From positions 1 through 8,399 of the forward strand of contig CALEZJ010000089.1 of assembly GCA_937927885.1 (NCBI GenBank): 8,399 bases of DNA, given 5' to 3'. Positions within the stretch are counted from its first letter, which is position 1; the number at the start of each line of letters is the position of its first letter. A model generated the notes under the pieces. That model saw only the letters and a program-made list of their open reading frames with translations, made no database searches and was not told the origin of the DNA. The stretch is from an uncultured Paracoccaceae bacterium. GTDB taxonomy: Bacteria; Pseudomonadota; Alphaproteobacteria; Rhodobacterales; Rhodobacteraceae. Position numbers and translations under genes: made by a program. This document shows, in pieces, positions 1 to 6,842 of this stretch.

Positions 1-1
1 C

Positions 2-499
2 CTGTGTCCGCTGACCGAGGCGAGTCTGGGCGATGGCATCTTTGACGGGCTTCGCTGGCTGGGGGCCGGGGGCGCGCTGGCGCTGGGGTCGGACAGCAAC
101 ATCCGGATTTCGCTGGCCGAAGAGCTGCGCCAACTGGACACCAGCCAGCGCCTGCGCGACCATTCGCGCGCGGCGCTGGCGACCGCGGATCAGTCAACCG
201 GGCGGCGCCTGTGGCAGGCGGCGGTGGCGGGGGGCGCAACGGCCGCCGGGCGTGGCCGGGGCGGGATTGCGCCGGGCGAATGGGCCGATCTGGTGGCGCT
301 CGATCTGACCCACCCGGATCTGGAGGGGCTGAGAGCCGACACGATCCTTGATGCCTTTGCCTTTGCCGGCGACAGCCGCATGGTGGCCGAGGTCTGGTCC
401 GCCGGCCGCCATGTCGTGCAATCCGGGCGCCACATCGCGCGCGAGGCGATCACCGAATCCTATCGCCGGGCGGTGCGGCCCCTGCGCGACGGGCTTTAA
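2..499 (+). CDS. hutF: Formimidoylglutamate deiminase HutF, C-terminal part (5' end outside window)
   Basis: HutF hydrolyses N-formimino-L-glutamate to N-formyl-L-glutamate and ammonia, in the five-step cytoplasmic histidine degradation route. Only the last 165 residues are present, open at the left edge; the whole family protein is about 450 residues. The fragment begins in the conserved C-P-L-T-E-A-x-L-G-D-G-I-F segment. It continues to G-S-D-S-N (Asp at fragment residue 31), which in this amidohydrolase family holds the metal-binding aspartate, followed by the I-S-L-A-E-E-L-R-Q-L helix typical of HutF. The end shows the usual amidohydrolase closing pattern: G-x-I-A-P-G-E-W-A-D-L-V-A-L-D around residues 88-101, then V-W-S-A-G-R-H-V-V near 131-139. 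The frame ends at TAA 497-499, whose bases are shared with the stop of the convergent regulator gene. The remaining hut genes presumably lie to the left. A guanine deaminase-like amidohydrolase is the main alternative, but the C-P-L-T-E-A and G-S-D-S-N pair favours HutF. Confidence 0.9.
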   Translation: MCPLTEASLGDGIFDGLRWLGAGGALALGSDSNIRISLAEELRQLDTSQRLRDHSRAALATADQSTGRRLWQAAVAGGATAAGRGRGGIAPGEWADLVALDLTHPDLEGLRADTILDAFAFAGDSRMVAEVWSAGRHVVQSGRHIAREAITESYRRAVRPLRDGL

Positions 500-1185
500 T
501 ACCGCGTCGTCATCCGGTGCCCGCGCTGATGCACCAGCCGCACCAGCGTCACCGGCTGACCCTGCCAGCGGGTGGACCGTTCGATCTGCAACAGCGGCTC
601 GCCCGGCGCACAGCCCAGATGCGCGGCCAGGGCAGCATCGGCGGCGGTGGCGGAAATGCTGATCTCGGCCTCGGAAAACGGCACCTGCGCAACCAGCCAT
701 TCATTCGGCCCCAGCGCGGTGAAATCCGCCCCGCGCGCCTGCGGCAGCAGGGACAGGTTGATCCAGCGGTCCTCGTGCTGCCAGGGGGCATTGTCGGCGA
801 AATGCAGGCAGACCAGATGGCGCACCTCGGCCCCCTCGGGCAGGCCCAACCGCGCGCGCAACCAGTCCGGCGCCACCATCACCTCGGACCGCACCAGCGC
901 ATAGCGATAGGCCGCGCCGCGTTCCTCGATCTCGCGGCGCACCAGCGGGATGTCGAACCGCGCCTGCCGGATCGGCGAGGGCCGCACCCGGCTGCCGGAT
1001 TTGCGCCGCCGCTCGATCAGCCCCTCGTCAGCCAGTTCGCGCATCGCCCGGTTCACCGTGCTGCGCGCGGCCTCGTATCCCTCGGCCAGGTCGATCTCGC
1101 CGGGCAAGAGCGCACCGGGCGCCCAGTCGCCGCGCAGGATGCGCGCGCGGATATCGGCCTTGATGTCGCGGTAGGTCGCAGGCAT
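496..1185 (-). CDS. hutC: Histidine utilization repressor HutC (GntR/UTRA)
   Basis: This 229-residue protein has the GntR-family HutC layout. An N-terminal winged helix-turn-helix (about residues 4-68) contains L-P-G-E-x-x-L-A and the recognition helix region A-R-S-T-V-N-R-A-M-R-E-L. A UTRA effector domain follows (about 85-225). HutC family members repress hut operons and are released by urocanate. Assignment to HutC rather than another UTRA regulator rests on the family-like C-terminus P-V-T-L-V-R-L-V-H and on the overlapping hutF. The start at 1185 is preceded by a purine-rich GGGGGA about 4 bases upstream, which fits a ribosome binding site. The gene is convergent with hutF, and the stops share bases 496-499 (TTAA). 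It lies 63 bases after the NRPS stop on the same strand with no terminator seen between them, so readthrough from the NRPS is possible. A candidate operator lies in that gap. Confidence 0.88.
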   Translation of the reverse strand: MPATYRDIKADIRARILRGDWAPGALLPGEIDLAEGYEAARSTVNRAMRELADEGLIERRRKSGSRVRPSPIRQARFDIPLVRREIEERGAAYRYALVRSEVMVAPDWLRARLGLPEGAEVRHLVCLHFADNAPWQHEDRWINLSLLPQARGADFTALGPNEWLVAQVPFSEAEISISATAADAALAAHLGCAPGEPLLQIERSTRWQGQPVTLVRLVHQRGHRMTTRY

Positions 1186-1232
1186 CCGATCCCCCAGCCC
1201 TGATTTTCAGGCTCGGACATAAGATGGATCAA

Positions 1233-1240
1233 GTCCAGAC
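1233..1240 (-). promoter_or_regulatory. Candidate HutC operator upstream of hutC
   Basis: On the minus strand this reads GTCTGGAC, 48 bases before the hutC start. It fits the GT-N-TA-N-AC pattern described for HutC-subfamily GntR regulators with one mismatch (G for A at the centre). The flanks are T-rich (CTTTTGTCTGGACTTGAT). A weak -10-like TTATGT lies just downstream on the minus strand. Autoregulation would be normal for hutC, but this site is short and was found by eye, so it is only a candidate. Confidence 0.3.
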
Positions 1241-1248
1241 AAAAGTGC

Positions 1249-4200
1249 CTATTGCTGCCGGATAAGGCGACGCAGGTGGTCGGCCAGAACACCGACATTC
1301 TCGCGGTCCAGGATCGACAGATGCGTGCCCGGCACGTCGTGCAGATCGACCCCGCCCTCGGCGACCGAGGCCCATCCCAGCCGACTGGCCAGCGCCTCGG
1401 GGCTGTCCCAGAAACTGCGGTCGGCGCGAAACACCGTCAGCGGGCCGGCATAGGGGCGGGGCACATAGCTTTCCACCGCGCGCACATTCGCGGCGACCAG
1501 ATTATAGCCGTTGATCTCGGTCGCGGTGCTGTCGCGCGCCTCGGCGGCCTCGCGGCGCTTCTCGGCGCGATTCTCGCGGATGCCGGCCAGATGGGCCAGG
1601 CCCTTGCGCCGGAGTTGCCGCAGATGGGCGCGCAGCTTGGCCATGCCGCGCACCGGCGGGCGGCCATCGGGCCCGGTGGCGTCCAAAAGCGCCAGCACCC
1701 GCACCTCGCGCCCGGCCGCGCGCAGGAGCTGCGCCAGTTCAAAGGCGAAATAGGCCGCCATCGACACCGCACCCAGCGCGATGGGCCCGGTGGGATAGTG
1801 GCGCTGGACTTCCTCGAAATAGAGCCGCGCGATGCGGGGCACCTCGATTTCCTCCAGCGAGTTGGGCACGCCGATCGACAGGCCCAGCACCGGGAAATCC
1901 GGGCCCAGCGCCTCGGCCAGCGGGCGGAACAACTCGCCGCCACGCCCCAGCACATGCACGCCAAAGAACACCGGCTGCGACCCCTCGGGCTGGATCGGCA
2001 GGATGAAACGGGGCCGCTCCGTGCCCTCGCGCAGCATCTGCGCCAGGGCGGCGGCCGACGGGTGCTGGTGCAGGTCCGACACGCGGCACTGGTAACCGGT
2101 GCGGGCCTCGATCCGGCTGACCAGCCGCAGCGCCAGCAGCGAATCGCCGCCCAGATCGTGAAAACTGGCCTCGACCGGAACAGAGTCCAGCCCCAGCACC
2201 CGCGCCATGCAGGCGGCGATGGACTCGGCCAGCGCATCCTGTTCCCCCGGCACCGCCGGGGCGGCGCCCTGCACGCTGGCAGGTTGCGGGCGCGGCAGGC
2301 TGCGGGTGTCGATCTTGCCGTTGGGGCTGACGGGCAGGCGGTCGACGGCAATCAGCTCGGGCAGCATGTAGCCCGGCAGCCGCTGGCCAAGGCGCGCGCG
2401 CAGCCGGGTCAGGTCGGGGGTGGACTCCTCGCAAATCAGCCAGGCGACCAGACGCGGCGCCCCGCCGTCGTCGATCAGCGCCGCATGGGCCTGGCGCACC
2501 TCGGGCAGGGCCGAGATCACGCTTTCCACCTGATGCAGGTCGATGCGATGGCCGCGCAGCTTGATCTGGCGGTCCTGACGGCCAAGGAACATCAACTGGC
2601 CATCCTCGCGCCAGCGCGCCAGATCGCCGGTGTCGTATAGCCGCCCGCCCCGCAGGCGCGGATCGGCGACAAAGCGGGCGGCAGTCGCCTCAGGCTGGCC
2701 CAGATACCCGCCGGTCACCGCAGGCCCGCCCAGCCAAAGCGTCCCCACCCCGCCCAGGGGCGTCAGCGAGCCGTCAAAGGCGCAGAGCCAGGCGCGCGCA
2801 TGGCCCAGCGGGCGGCCGATCGGCACCTCGTGCCCGGGATCGAACCCTGCGCTGCCGGGCGGCAGGTCATAGGTGGTGGCGGTGATCGTCGCCTCGGTCG
2901 GGCCATAGCCGTTGATCCAGCGCAACCCCGGGGCAAGCCCCTGCCACTGCGCCAGCGCGCGCGGGCTGATGCGTTCGCTTCCGGTGATCATCAGCCGCAC
3001 GGAGGCAGGCAAGGACAGACGCCGCCGAGCCATTTCATCGACCAGAACGTGCCAGAAACTGGCGGGCAGGTTCAGCACGCTGACCCCATGGCGGTCGACA
3101 AGATCGAGGAACCCCGCAACCGACCCCGCCGCCGCCGCATCGCGCAGCACCAGTTGCGCGCCACACAGCAGCGTCGGCAGGATTTCCTCCAGCGCGACAT
3201 CAAAGGCGAGACCCGCGAAATGCAGAACGCGGTCCGACGGGGTCAGCGCGTAATGGTCGATCACCGCATCGGCATGCGCGCCCAGCGCCCCCGCCAGCCC
3301 CATCACCCCCTTTGGCAACCCGGTCGAGCCCGAGGTGTGGATCACATAGGCCAGCGAGTCGGGGCGCACCGGCGGGCGGGGCGGCGGCTGGTCCTGCGGC
3401 GCGCGGGCGGGCGCCAGATGCAGCGGGGCCGCCGCGTGCAGGGGCGACGCCGGCGGGGCGATCACCGCCCGCGCCCCGGCGCCCGCCATCAGACCCGCCA
3501 GCAGTTCGGGCGCCTGGTCCGGGTCCAGAGGCAGGAACGCCGCGCCGACCTTCAGCACCGCCAACAGCGCAATCACATGATCCGCCCCGCGCGGCAGGGC
3601 CAGCGCCACCAGATCCCCCGCGCCGATCCCGCCAGCCGCCAGCCGCGCCGCCATGCCATTGGCCAGCGCATCCAGCGTGCCGTAATCCAGCGTCTCGCCA
3701 CTCGCCGCATCGACCAGCGCCGGGGCGCCGGGCTGGCGCCGCGCGACGGTTTCGAACCGGGTCGCCAGACAGGGCGCGCCGGGCCGGACCGGTGCCGCGG
3801 GTTCGGCCAGCCGGGCCAGCGCGGCCTCCTCCGCCGGGTCCAGCATGGCCAGCGCGCCCAGAGGCGTGTCGGGGGACGCCGCGGACAGCGCCTCCAGCAG
3901 CCGCAGCACCTGCCGCAGCGCGGTCTCGGCGCGGGCGGGGGGCAGGCGGGCGGGGTCGAATTCCAGTTCGATCAGGATTTCAGGATCGTCATAGACAGCC
4001 AGCGTCGCCGCAGCGCCCCCCTCTTCCAGCAGACGGATCGACTGCCCGGCGCCCAGCTTGCCCGCCGCACGCAGCCGCGCCTCCAGCGAGCCCCGCGCCA
4101 CCATCAGGATCGTGTCGAACAAGGGCGCATTGCCGGGCGCGCCGATCCAGCGGCGGATATCGCCCAGATCGGCATGGACATGGGGGCGCAACTCCTGCGT

Positions 4201-5127
4201 GGTCCGGCGCAACTCGGCCAGCAGGGCGCCCAGCGTCTGGCCCGGAGCAAATTCGACCCGCATCGGAACGGTGGCGATCAGGCAGCCAACGGTGCCCTGA
4301 AACCCGTCGATCAGCCGCCGACCGGATTCCACCAGCCCCATGACCGCCTCGGACTGCCCGCTCCAGCGGGCCAGAACCAGCGCCCAGACCGCCTGCACCG
4401 CGTTCAGCAGCGTGGCACCCGACCGGGTCGCCGCCGCGCGCAGGGCACGCGACTGCGCCTCGTTCAGCCGTTCGACCCGCCGCTGGGCCCGCTCGCCGTC
4501 GCCGCGGGGCAGGACCAGCCCCCCCGCCCCGGCCCGCAAGGCCAGACGGCTCTGGAAATGCGCGCGCGCGGCCGCCTTGTCGATCTCGGCCTGCCGCGCC
4601 GCGAAATCGGCAAATCCGGGTGACGCAGGGCCCGCCGTGCGGCCCGCCAACACATCCAGCACCTCGCCCAGCGCCAGTTCCATCCCTGTCCCGTCAACCA
4701 GCGCGTGGTGGATGGTCCAGACCATGGTCGTGCCCGCCGAACCCCGCCGGATCACGCTGATGCGCCAGTTCGGATACCCCAGAGGATCAGCCCCGGCGCG
4801 CCGGTCAGCATCCAGCCAGTCCTCGAAATCCGCCGCCTGCCTGTCCTCGGGCCGCGCGGACCAATCCAGATCGCGAACCTCAAAGCGCGGCTCGCGGTGC
4901 ACCTCGATCAAAAGCCCGCCTTCGTCCTCGCGCCGGAAACTGGTGCGCAGCGCGTCATGGCGCAGCGCCACCGCCTGCCAGGCGGCCTTGATCGCGTCCG
5001 CTCCGGGGGCGTCGGGGCCAAGATCGACCACCACCTGTTCGAGGTTGATCCACGGCCGCGCGCGCAGGTTGCTCTCGTAAAGCAACCCAAGCTGCATCGC
5101 CGTCGCAGATCCCTTCACGCGAATCAT
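1249..5127 (-). CDS. Single-module non-ribosomal peptide synthetase, C-A-T-TE
   Basis: This 1292-residue enzyme is one complete NRPS module with a release domain, the same architecture and nearly the same size as EntF. Condensation domain: about 8-430, with intact H140-H-A-L-V-D-G (HHxxxDG). Adenylation domain: about 455-945, with L-K-V-G-A-A-F-L-P-L-D-P (525-536), T-S-G-S-T-G-L-P-K-G (598-607), N-G-Y-G-P-T-E (739-745), Y-D-T-G-D (831-835), G-R-x-D-R-Q-I-K-L-R-G (849-859) and catalytic Lys938 in P-N-G-K-I-D. Carrier domain: about 963-1032, with D-L-G-G-D-S and phosphopantetheine Ser996. Thioesterase: about 1040-1290, probable triad Ser1122, Asp1149 and His1269 (P-G-T-H), but the nucleophile elbow is A-V-S-M-A. 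The hand-read specificity code is D-V-E-N-M-T-G-I-T-K; the substrate is unassigned. Met1 has no good Shine-Dalgarno sequence; Met11 is an alternative with AAGGGA 12 bases upstream. The only same-strand partner is the flippase gene 149 bases upstream. The donor for the condensation domain is not encoded here. Domain calls are firm; the product is unknown. Confidence 0.95.
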   Translation of the reverse strand: MIRVKGSATAMQLGLLYESNLRARPWINLEQVVVDLGPDAPGADAIKAAWQAVALRHDALRTSFRREDEGGLLIEVHREPRFEVRDLDWSARPEDRQAADFEDWLDADRRAGADPLGYPNWRISVIRRGSAGTTMVWTIHHALVDGTGMELALGEVLDVLAGRTAGPASPGFADFAARQAEIDKAAARAHFQSRLALRAGAGGLVLPRGDGERAQRRVERLNEAQSRALRAAATRSGATLLNAVQAVWALVLARWSGQSEAVMGLVESGRRLIDGFQGTVGCLIATVPMRVEFAPGQTLGALLAELRRTTQELRPHVHADLGDIRRWIGAPGNAPLFDTILMVARGSLEARLRAAGKLGAGQSIRLLEEGGAAATLAVYDDPEILIELEFDPARLPPARAETALRQVLRLLEALSAASPDTPLGALAMLDPAEEAALARLAEPAAPVRPGAPCLATRFETVARRQPGAPALVDAASGETLDYGTLDALANGMAARLAAGGIGAGDLVALALPRGADHVIALLAVLKVGAAFLPLDPDQAPELLAGLMAGAGARAVIAPPASPLHAAAPLHLAPARAPQDQPPPRPPVRPDSLAYVIHTSGSTGLPKGVMGLAGALGAHADAVIDHYALTPSDRVLHFAGLAFDVALEEILPTLLCGAQLVLRDAAAAGSVAGFLDLVDRHGVSVLNLPASFWHVLVDEMARRRLSLPASVRLMITGSERISPRALAQWQGLAPGLRWINGYGPTEATITATTYDLPPGSAGFDPGHEVPIGRPLGHARAWLCAFDGSLTPLGGVGTLWLGGPAVTGGYLGQPEATAARFVADPRLRGGRLYDTGDLARWREDGQLMFLGRQDRQIKLRGHRIDLHQVESVISALPEVRQAHAALIDDGGAPRLVAWLICEESTPDLTRLRARLGQRLPGYMLPELIAVDRLPVSPNGKIDTRSLPRPQPASVQGAAPAVPGEQDALAESIAACMARVLGLDSVPVEASFHDLGGDSLLALRLVSRIEARTGYQCRVSDLHQHPSAAALAQMLREGTERPRFILPIQPEGSQPVFFGVHVLGRGGELFRPLAEALGPDFPVLGLSIGVPNSLEEIEVPRIARLYFEEVQRHYPTGPIALGAVSMAAYFAFELAQLLRAAGREVRVLALLDATGPDGRPPVRGMAKLRAHLRQLRRKGLAHLAGIRENRAEKRREAAEARDSTATEINGYNLVAANVRAVESYVPRPYAGPLTVFRADRSFWDSPEALASRLGWASVAEGGVDLHDVPGTHLSILDRENVGVLADHLRRLIRQQ

Positions 5128-5159
5128 CCGGGCCGTCCCGTCCCCATCCTTACCATCAC
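5124..5159 (-). CDS. Possible 11-codon upstream reading frame coupled to the NRPS start
   Basis: On the minus strand GGAGGG (5173-5168) is followed after 8 bases by GTG-ATG and a short frame, (M)MVRMGTGRPG, ending in TGA at 5126-5124. That TGA overlaps the NRPS start codon as ATGA (5127-5124), the usual arrangement for translational coupling. The NRPS start has no comparable ribosome binding site of its own. No homology can be judged for so short a peptide, and chance is a real alternative in such GC-rich DNA. Confidence 0.3.
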   Translation of the reverse strand: MMVRMGTGRPG

Positions 5160-5181
5160 ACGACGGTCCCTCCGGTTTCCT

Positions 5182-5209
5182 AAGTTACGCCGTCACCGAT
5201 CCGTCGCAA
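5182..5209 (-). promoter_or_regulatory. Weak candidate promoter for the NRPS gene
   Basis: On the minus strand TTGCGA (5209-5204) and TAACTT (5187-5182) are separated by 16 bases, about 55 bases before the NRPS start. Each matches the sigma-70 consensus only partly. The 149-base flippase-NRPS gap is long enough for a separate promoter, and no clear terminator is seen in it, so transcription from upstream is also possible. Confidence 0.25.
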
Positions 5210-5276
5210 CCCCATCCGGCCATTCTATGGCACATTCGGGACCAAATCCGGCAAGACCGCCCGGTGCTGCCACATT

Positions 5277-6599
5277 TCATCCCAGCATCAGGACATAGGC
5301 CAGCGCAAAGATCGCCGCCAGCGCAGCAGCGCACAGATCGTGCCTCGGGTCCCAGACCCCATGCCGACGCGCCAGCCAGATGATCGCCGGATGCACCGCC
5401 AAGGCCGCCAGGGCCTGCCCGATCAACGCGCCCTGCAGCCCGCCCAGCATCAGCCCGGTCAGAAAGAAGGCGGTCTGCACCAGCGCCCGCAGCGCCATGA
5501 CCCAGAAGAAACTGCGCGAATCGCCCGCCGCCAGCGCGGCCTGATCATAGGTCAGCCCGATCAGCGGCCACATCTGCATCAGCGCGATCCATACCAGGAT
5601 CGGCCCGGCCGCCGCATAGCGGTGGTCATAGAGCAGGTCGATCAGCCAGGGCCCGATCAGCGCCAGCAGGGCCAGCGCCGCCATCACCACCCCGGTCAGG
5701 CGAAACCGCAGCCGGTGCAGCCGCGCGACCCCGCTCGGCCCTTCCTCGGCGGCGATGCGGTAAGCGGGCAGCAGCAGCGACCCGGTCATCGCCGAGGCCA
5801 GCAGCATCGGCGCGCTGGCGAGGAAAAAGGCGATGTTGTAGATGCCCAGATCCCCCTGCGCCAGAAACCGGCCAAAGATCGCCTTGTCGCCCTGCGACAG
5901 CAGGAACCCGAAGGCCGAGGACAGAAAGATCCAGATGCCGAACCGGAAAAGCTCGCGCGCGGCGCGTCCCTCCCAGCGCAACCGCTCGGACCGGCCCGGC
6001 AGCAGCAGCCACAACAGCGCCGTGCGGCTGGCGCTGGCCGCGATCATGCCCGCGACCAGGGACCAGACCGACCCCGTCGCCCAGGCCAGCGCGATCATCG
6101 TCACCACCCCCGCCGCCTGCGCCACAAGGTCGATGACCGTGACCCGCGCAATCGCCAGATGCCGATAGGCCAGTTCGGCCCGCATCGGCTCCAGACTGGC
6201 CAGCAGCAGCGTCGACCCCGCCACCGGCAGCATCAGCGCCAGTTCGGGCGCGCGGTAGAACTGCGCGGCGGGCAGCGCCAACAGCGCGATCACCGCCCAC
6301 AGCACCATCCCCCGCAGCACCTGCATGGTAAAGGCGGTGTCCAGAAACACCGGATCATCGCCGCGCGGGCTCTGGCGGACGGACTGGCCGATGCCGGCAT
6401 CCGACATCATCACCACCCCGACCAACAGCACGGTGACCAGCGCCATCAGCCCGAAGGCCTCGGGGAACAGCAGCCGCGCCAGCACCAGGTTGGACCCGAA
6501 CCGCAGGATCTGCGCGCCGCCGAACCCCAGGGCCGAGACCCCCGCACCGCGCAGAAGGCGCGCGGTCAGCGTCTGTCCGGATGTGGCAAGGCTTTGCAT
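5277..6599 (-). CDS. Oligosaccharide flippase / polysaccharide biosynthesis membrane protein (Wzx/PST type)
   Basis: This 440-residue inner-membrane protein has about 12-13 hydrophobic segments, for example near 17-36, 47-67, 92-110, 155-175, 177-200, 255-275, 300-320, 330-350, 365-385, 388-410 and 421-439. The N-terminal part (G-F-G-G-A-Q-I-L-R-F-G-S-N-L-V-L-A-R-L-L, then F-G-L-M-A-L) and the mid-protein F-G-I-W-I-F-L-S-S and Q-G-D-K-A-I-F-G-R-F-L segments are typical of the polysaccharide transporter (MOP/MVF superfamily) proteins. These flip undecaprenyl-linked glycans across the inner membrane. The frame stays open upstream to 6908, but that extension translates the tRNA-Leu gene and its terminator, so the ATG at 6599 is chosen; only a weak GGGGA lies about 16 bases before it. 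No glycosyltransferase or polymerase is visible. The next gene on the same strand is the NRPS, suggesting a joint role. The real cargo cannot be read from sequence; a lipid or peptide conjugate is possible. Confidence 0.85.
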   Translation of the reverse strand: MQSLATSGQTLTARLLRGAGVSALGFGGAQILRFGSNLVLARLLFPEAFGLMALVTVLLVGVVMMSDAGIGQSVRQSPRGDDPVFLDTAFTMQVLRGMVLWAVIALLALPAAQFYRAPELALMLPVAGSTLLLASLEPMRAELAYRHLAIARVTVIDLVAQAAGVVTMIALAWATGSVWSLVAGMIAASASRTALLWLLLPGRSERLRWEGRAARELFRFGIWIFLSSAFGFLLSQGDKAIFGRFLAQGDLGIYNIAFFLASAPMLLASAMTGSLLLPAYRIAAEEGPSGVARLHRLRFRLTGVVMAALALLALIGPWLIDLLYDHRYAAAGPILVWIALMQMWPLIGLTYDQAALAAGDSRSFFWVMALRALVQTAFFLTGLMLGGLQGALIGQALAALAVHPAIIWLARRHGVWDPRHDLCAAALAAIFALAYVLMLG

Positions 6600-6666
6600 G
6601 GAAATGTTGTGGCAGGTTTCCCCGCCCCGCGAAAGTCCCCGCGGATCGCGGCGGCATCGCCCAACG
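6600..6666 (-). other. Leader region of the flippase gene
   Basis: These 67 bases lie between the tRNA terminator and the flippase start. They are GC-rich and contain a short inverted repeat (CCGCG-GAT-CGCGG, 6639-6651). I see no convincing -35/-10 pair, so the flippase promoter is unresolved; incomplete termination after the tRNA could supply transcription. Confidence 0.4.
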
Positions 6667-6667
6667 A

Positions 6668-6701
6668 AAAACCCCGCAAGCTGTTCAGCTTGCGGGGTTT
6701 T
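6668..6701 (-). terminator. Strong intrinsic terminator after tRNA-Leu
   Basis: There is a perfect 16-bp inverted repeat, AAAACCCCGCAAGCTG (6668-6683) and its complement (6686-6701), around a 2-base loop. On the minus strand it ends in a run of five T (6671-6667), 12 bases after the tRNA CCA end. The A and T tails at both sides make it potentially bidirectional, but the tRNA is the only transcript clearly ending here. Confidence 0.9.
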
Positions 6702-6712
6702 CTGTCGGCGAT

Positions 6713-6797
6713 TGGTGCCCAGAAGAGGACTCGAACCTCCACGCCTTGCGGCACAGGTACCTGAAACCTGCGCGTCTACCAATTCCGCCATCTGGGC
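6713..6797 (-). tRNA. tRNA-Leu, anticodon CAG
   Basis: This is an 85-base class II tRNA with genomically encoded CCA. The acceptor arm is GCCCAGA pairing with TCTGGGC, then discriminator A and CCA (6715-6713). The D-arm region is GCGGAATTGGTAGACGC. The anticodon stem CAGGT/ACCTG encloses loop TTCAGGT, placing anticodon CAG at 6763-6761; it reads CUG, an abundant leucine codon in this GC-rich genome. A long variable arm (GCC-GCAA-GGC) and T-loop TTCGAGT (6735-6729) complete the leucine-type structure. A promoter lies upstream and a hairpin terminator downstream, so it is probably a single-gene transcript. Confidence 0.97.
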
Positions 6798-6813
6798 TGA
6801 TCGCGTGGGGCGG

Positions 6814-6842
6814 TGATTAGCCCCGGCCCAAAGCAGTGTCAA
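6814..6842 (-). promoter_or_regulatory. Promoter of tRNA-Leu
   Basis: On the minus strand a perfect -35 TTGACA (6842-6837) is followed, 17 bases on, by TAATCA (6819-6814), within GCTAATCA. The expected start lies near 6807, giving about a 10-base leader before the mature tRNA. A strong TTGAC box with a CTA-type -10 is usual for stable-RNA promoters of alphaproteobacteria. Confidence 0.7.

Noticed and set aside
517..1203. Plus-strand open frame opposite hutC
   Set aside because: Shadow frame; the minus strand encodes a clear GntR/UTRA protein.
1252..2640. Plus-strand open frame of 462 residues opposite the NRPS carrier and thioesterase region
   Set aside because: Low-complexity arginine/glutamine/alanine-rich translation with no motif; the opposite strand has clear domains.
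2800..4623. Long plus-strand open frame (607 residues) opposite the NRPS
   Set aside because: It is antisense to well-conserved adenylation and condensation motifs and is rich in R, Q, G and P, as expected for a shadow frame in GC-rich DNA.
6713..6740. tRNA 3' end as an attachment site of an integrated element
   Set aside because: No second copy of the tRNA 3' end was found near the far end of the flippase-NRPS pair, and no integrase or transposase is present in the window.
5340..6764. Plus-strand open frame of 474 residues opposite the flippase
   Set aside because: Runs of Q, R, P and H, no domain, and it runs across the antisense of the tRNA; a shadow of the flippase.
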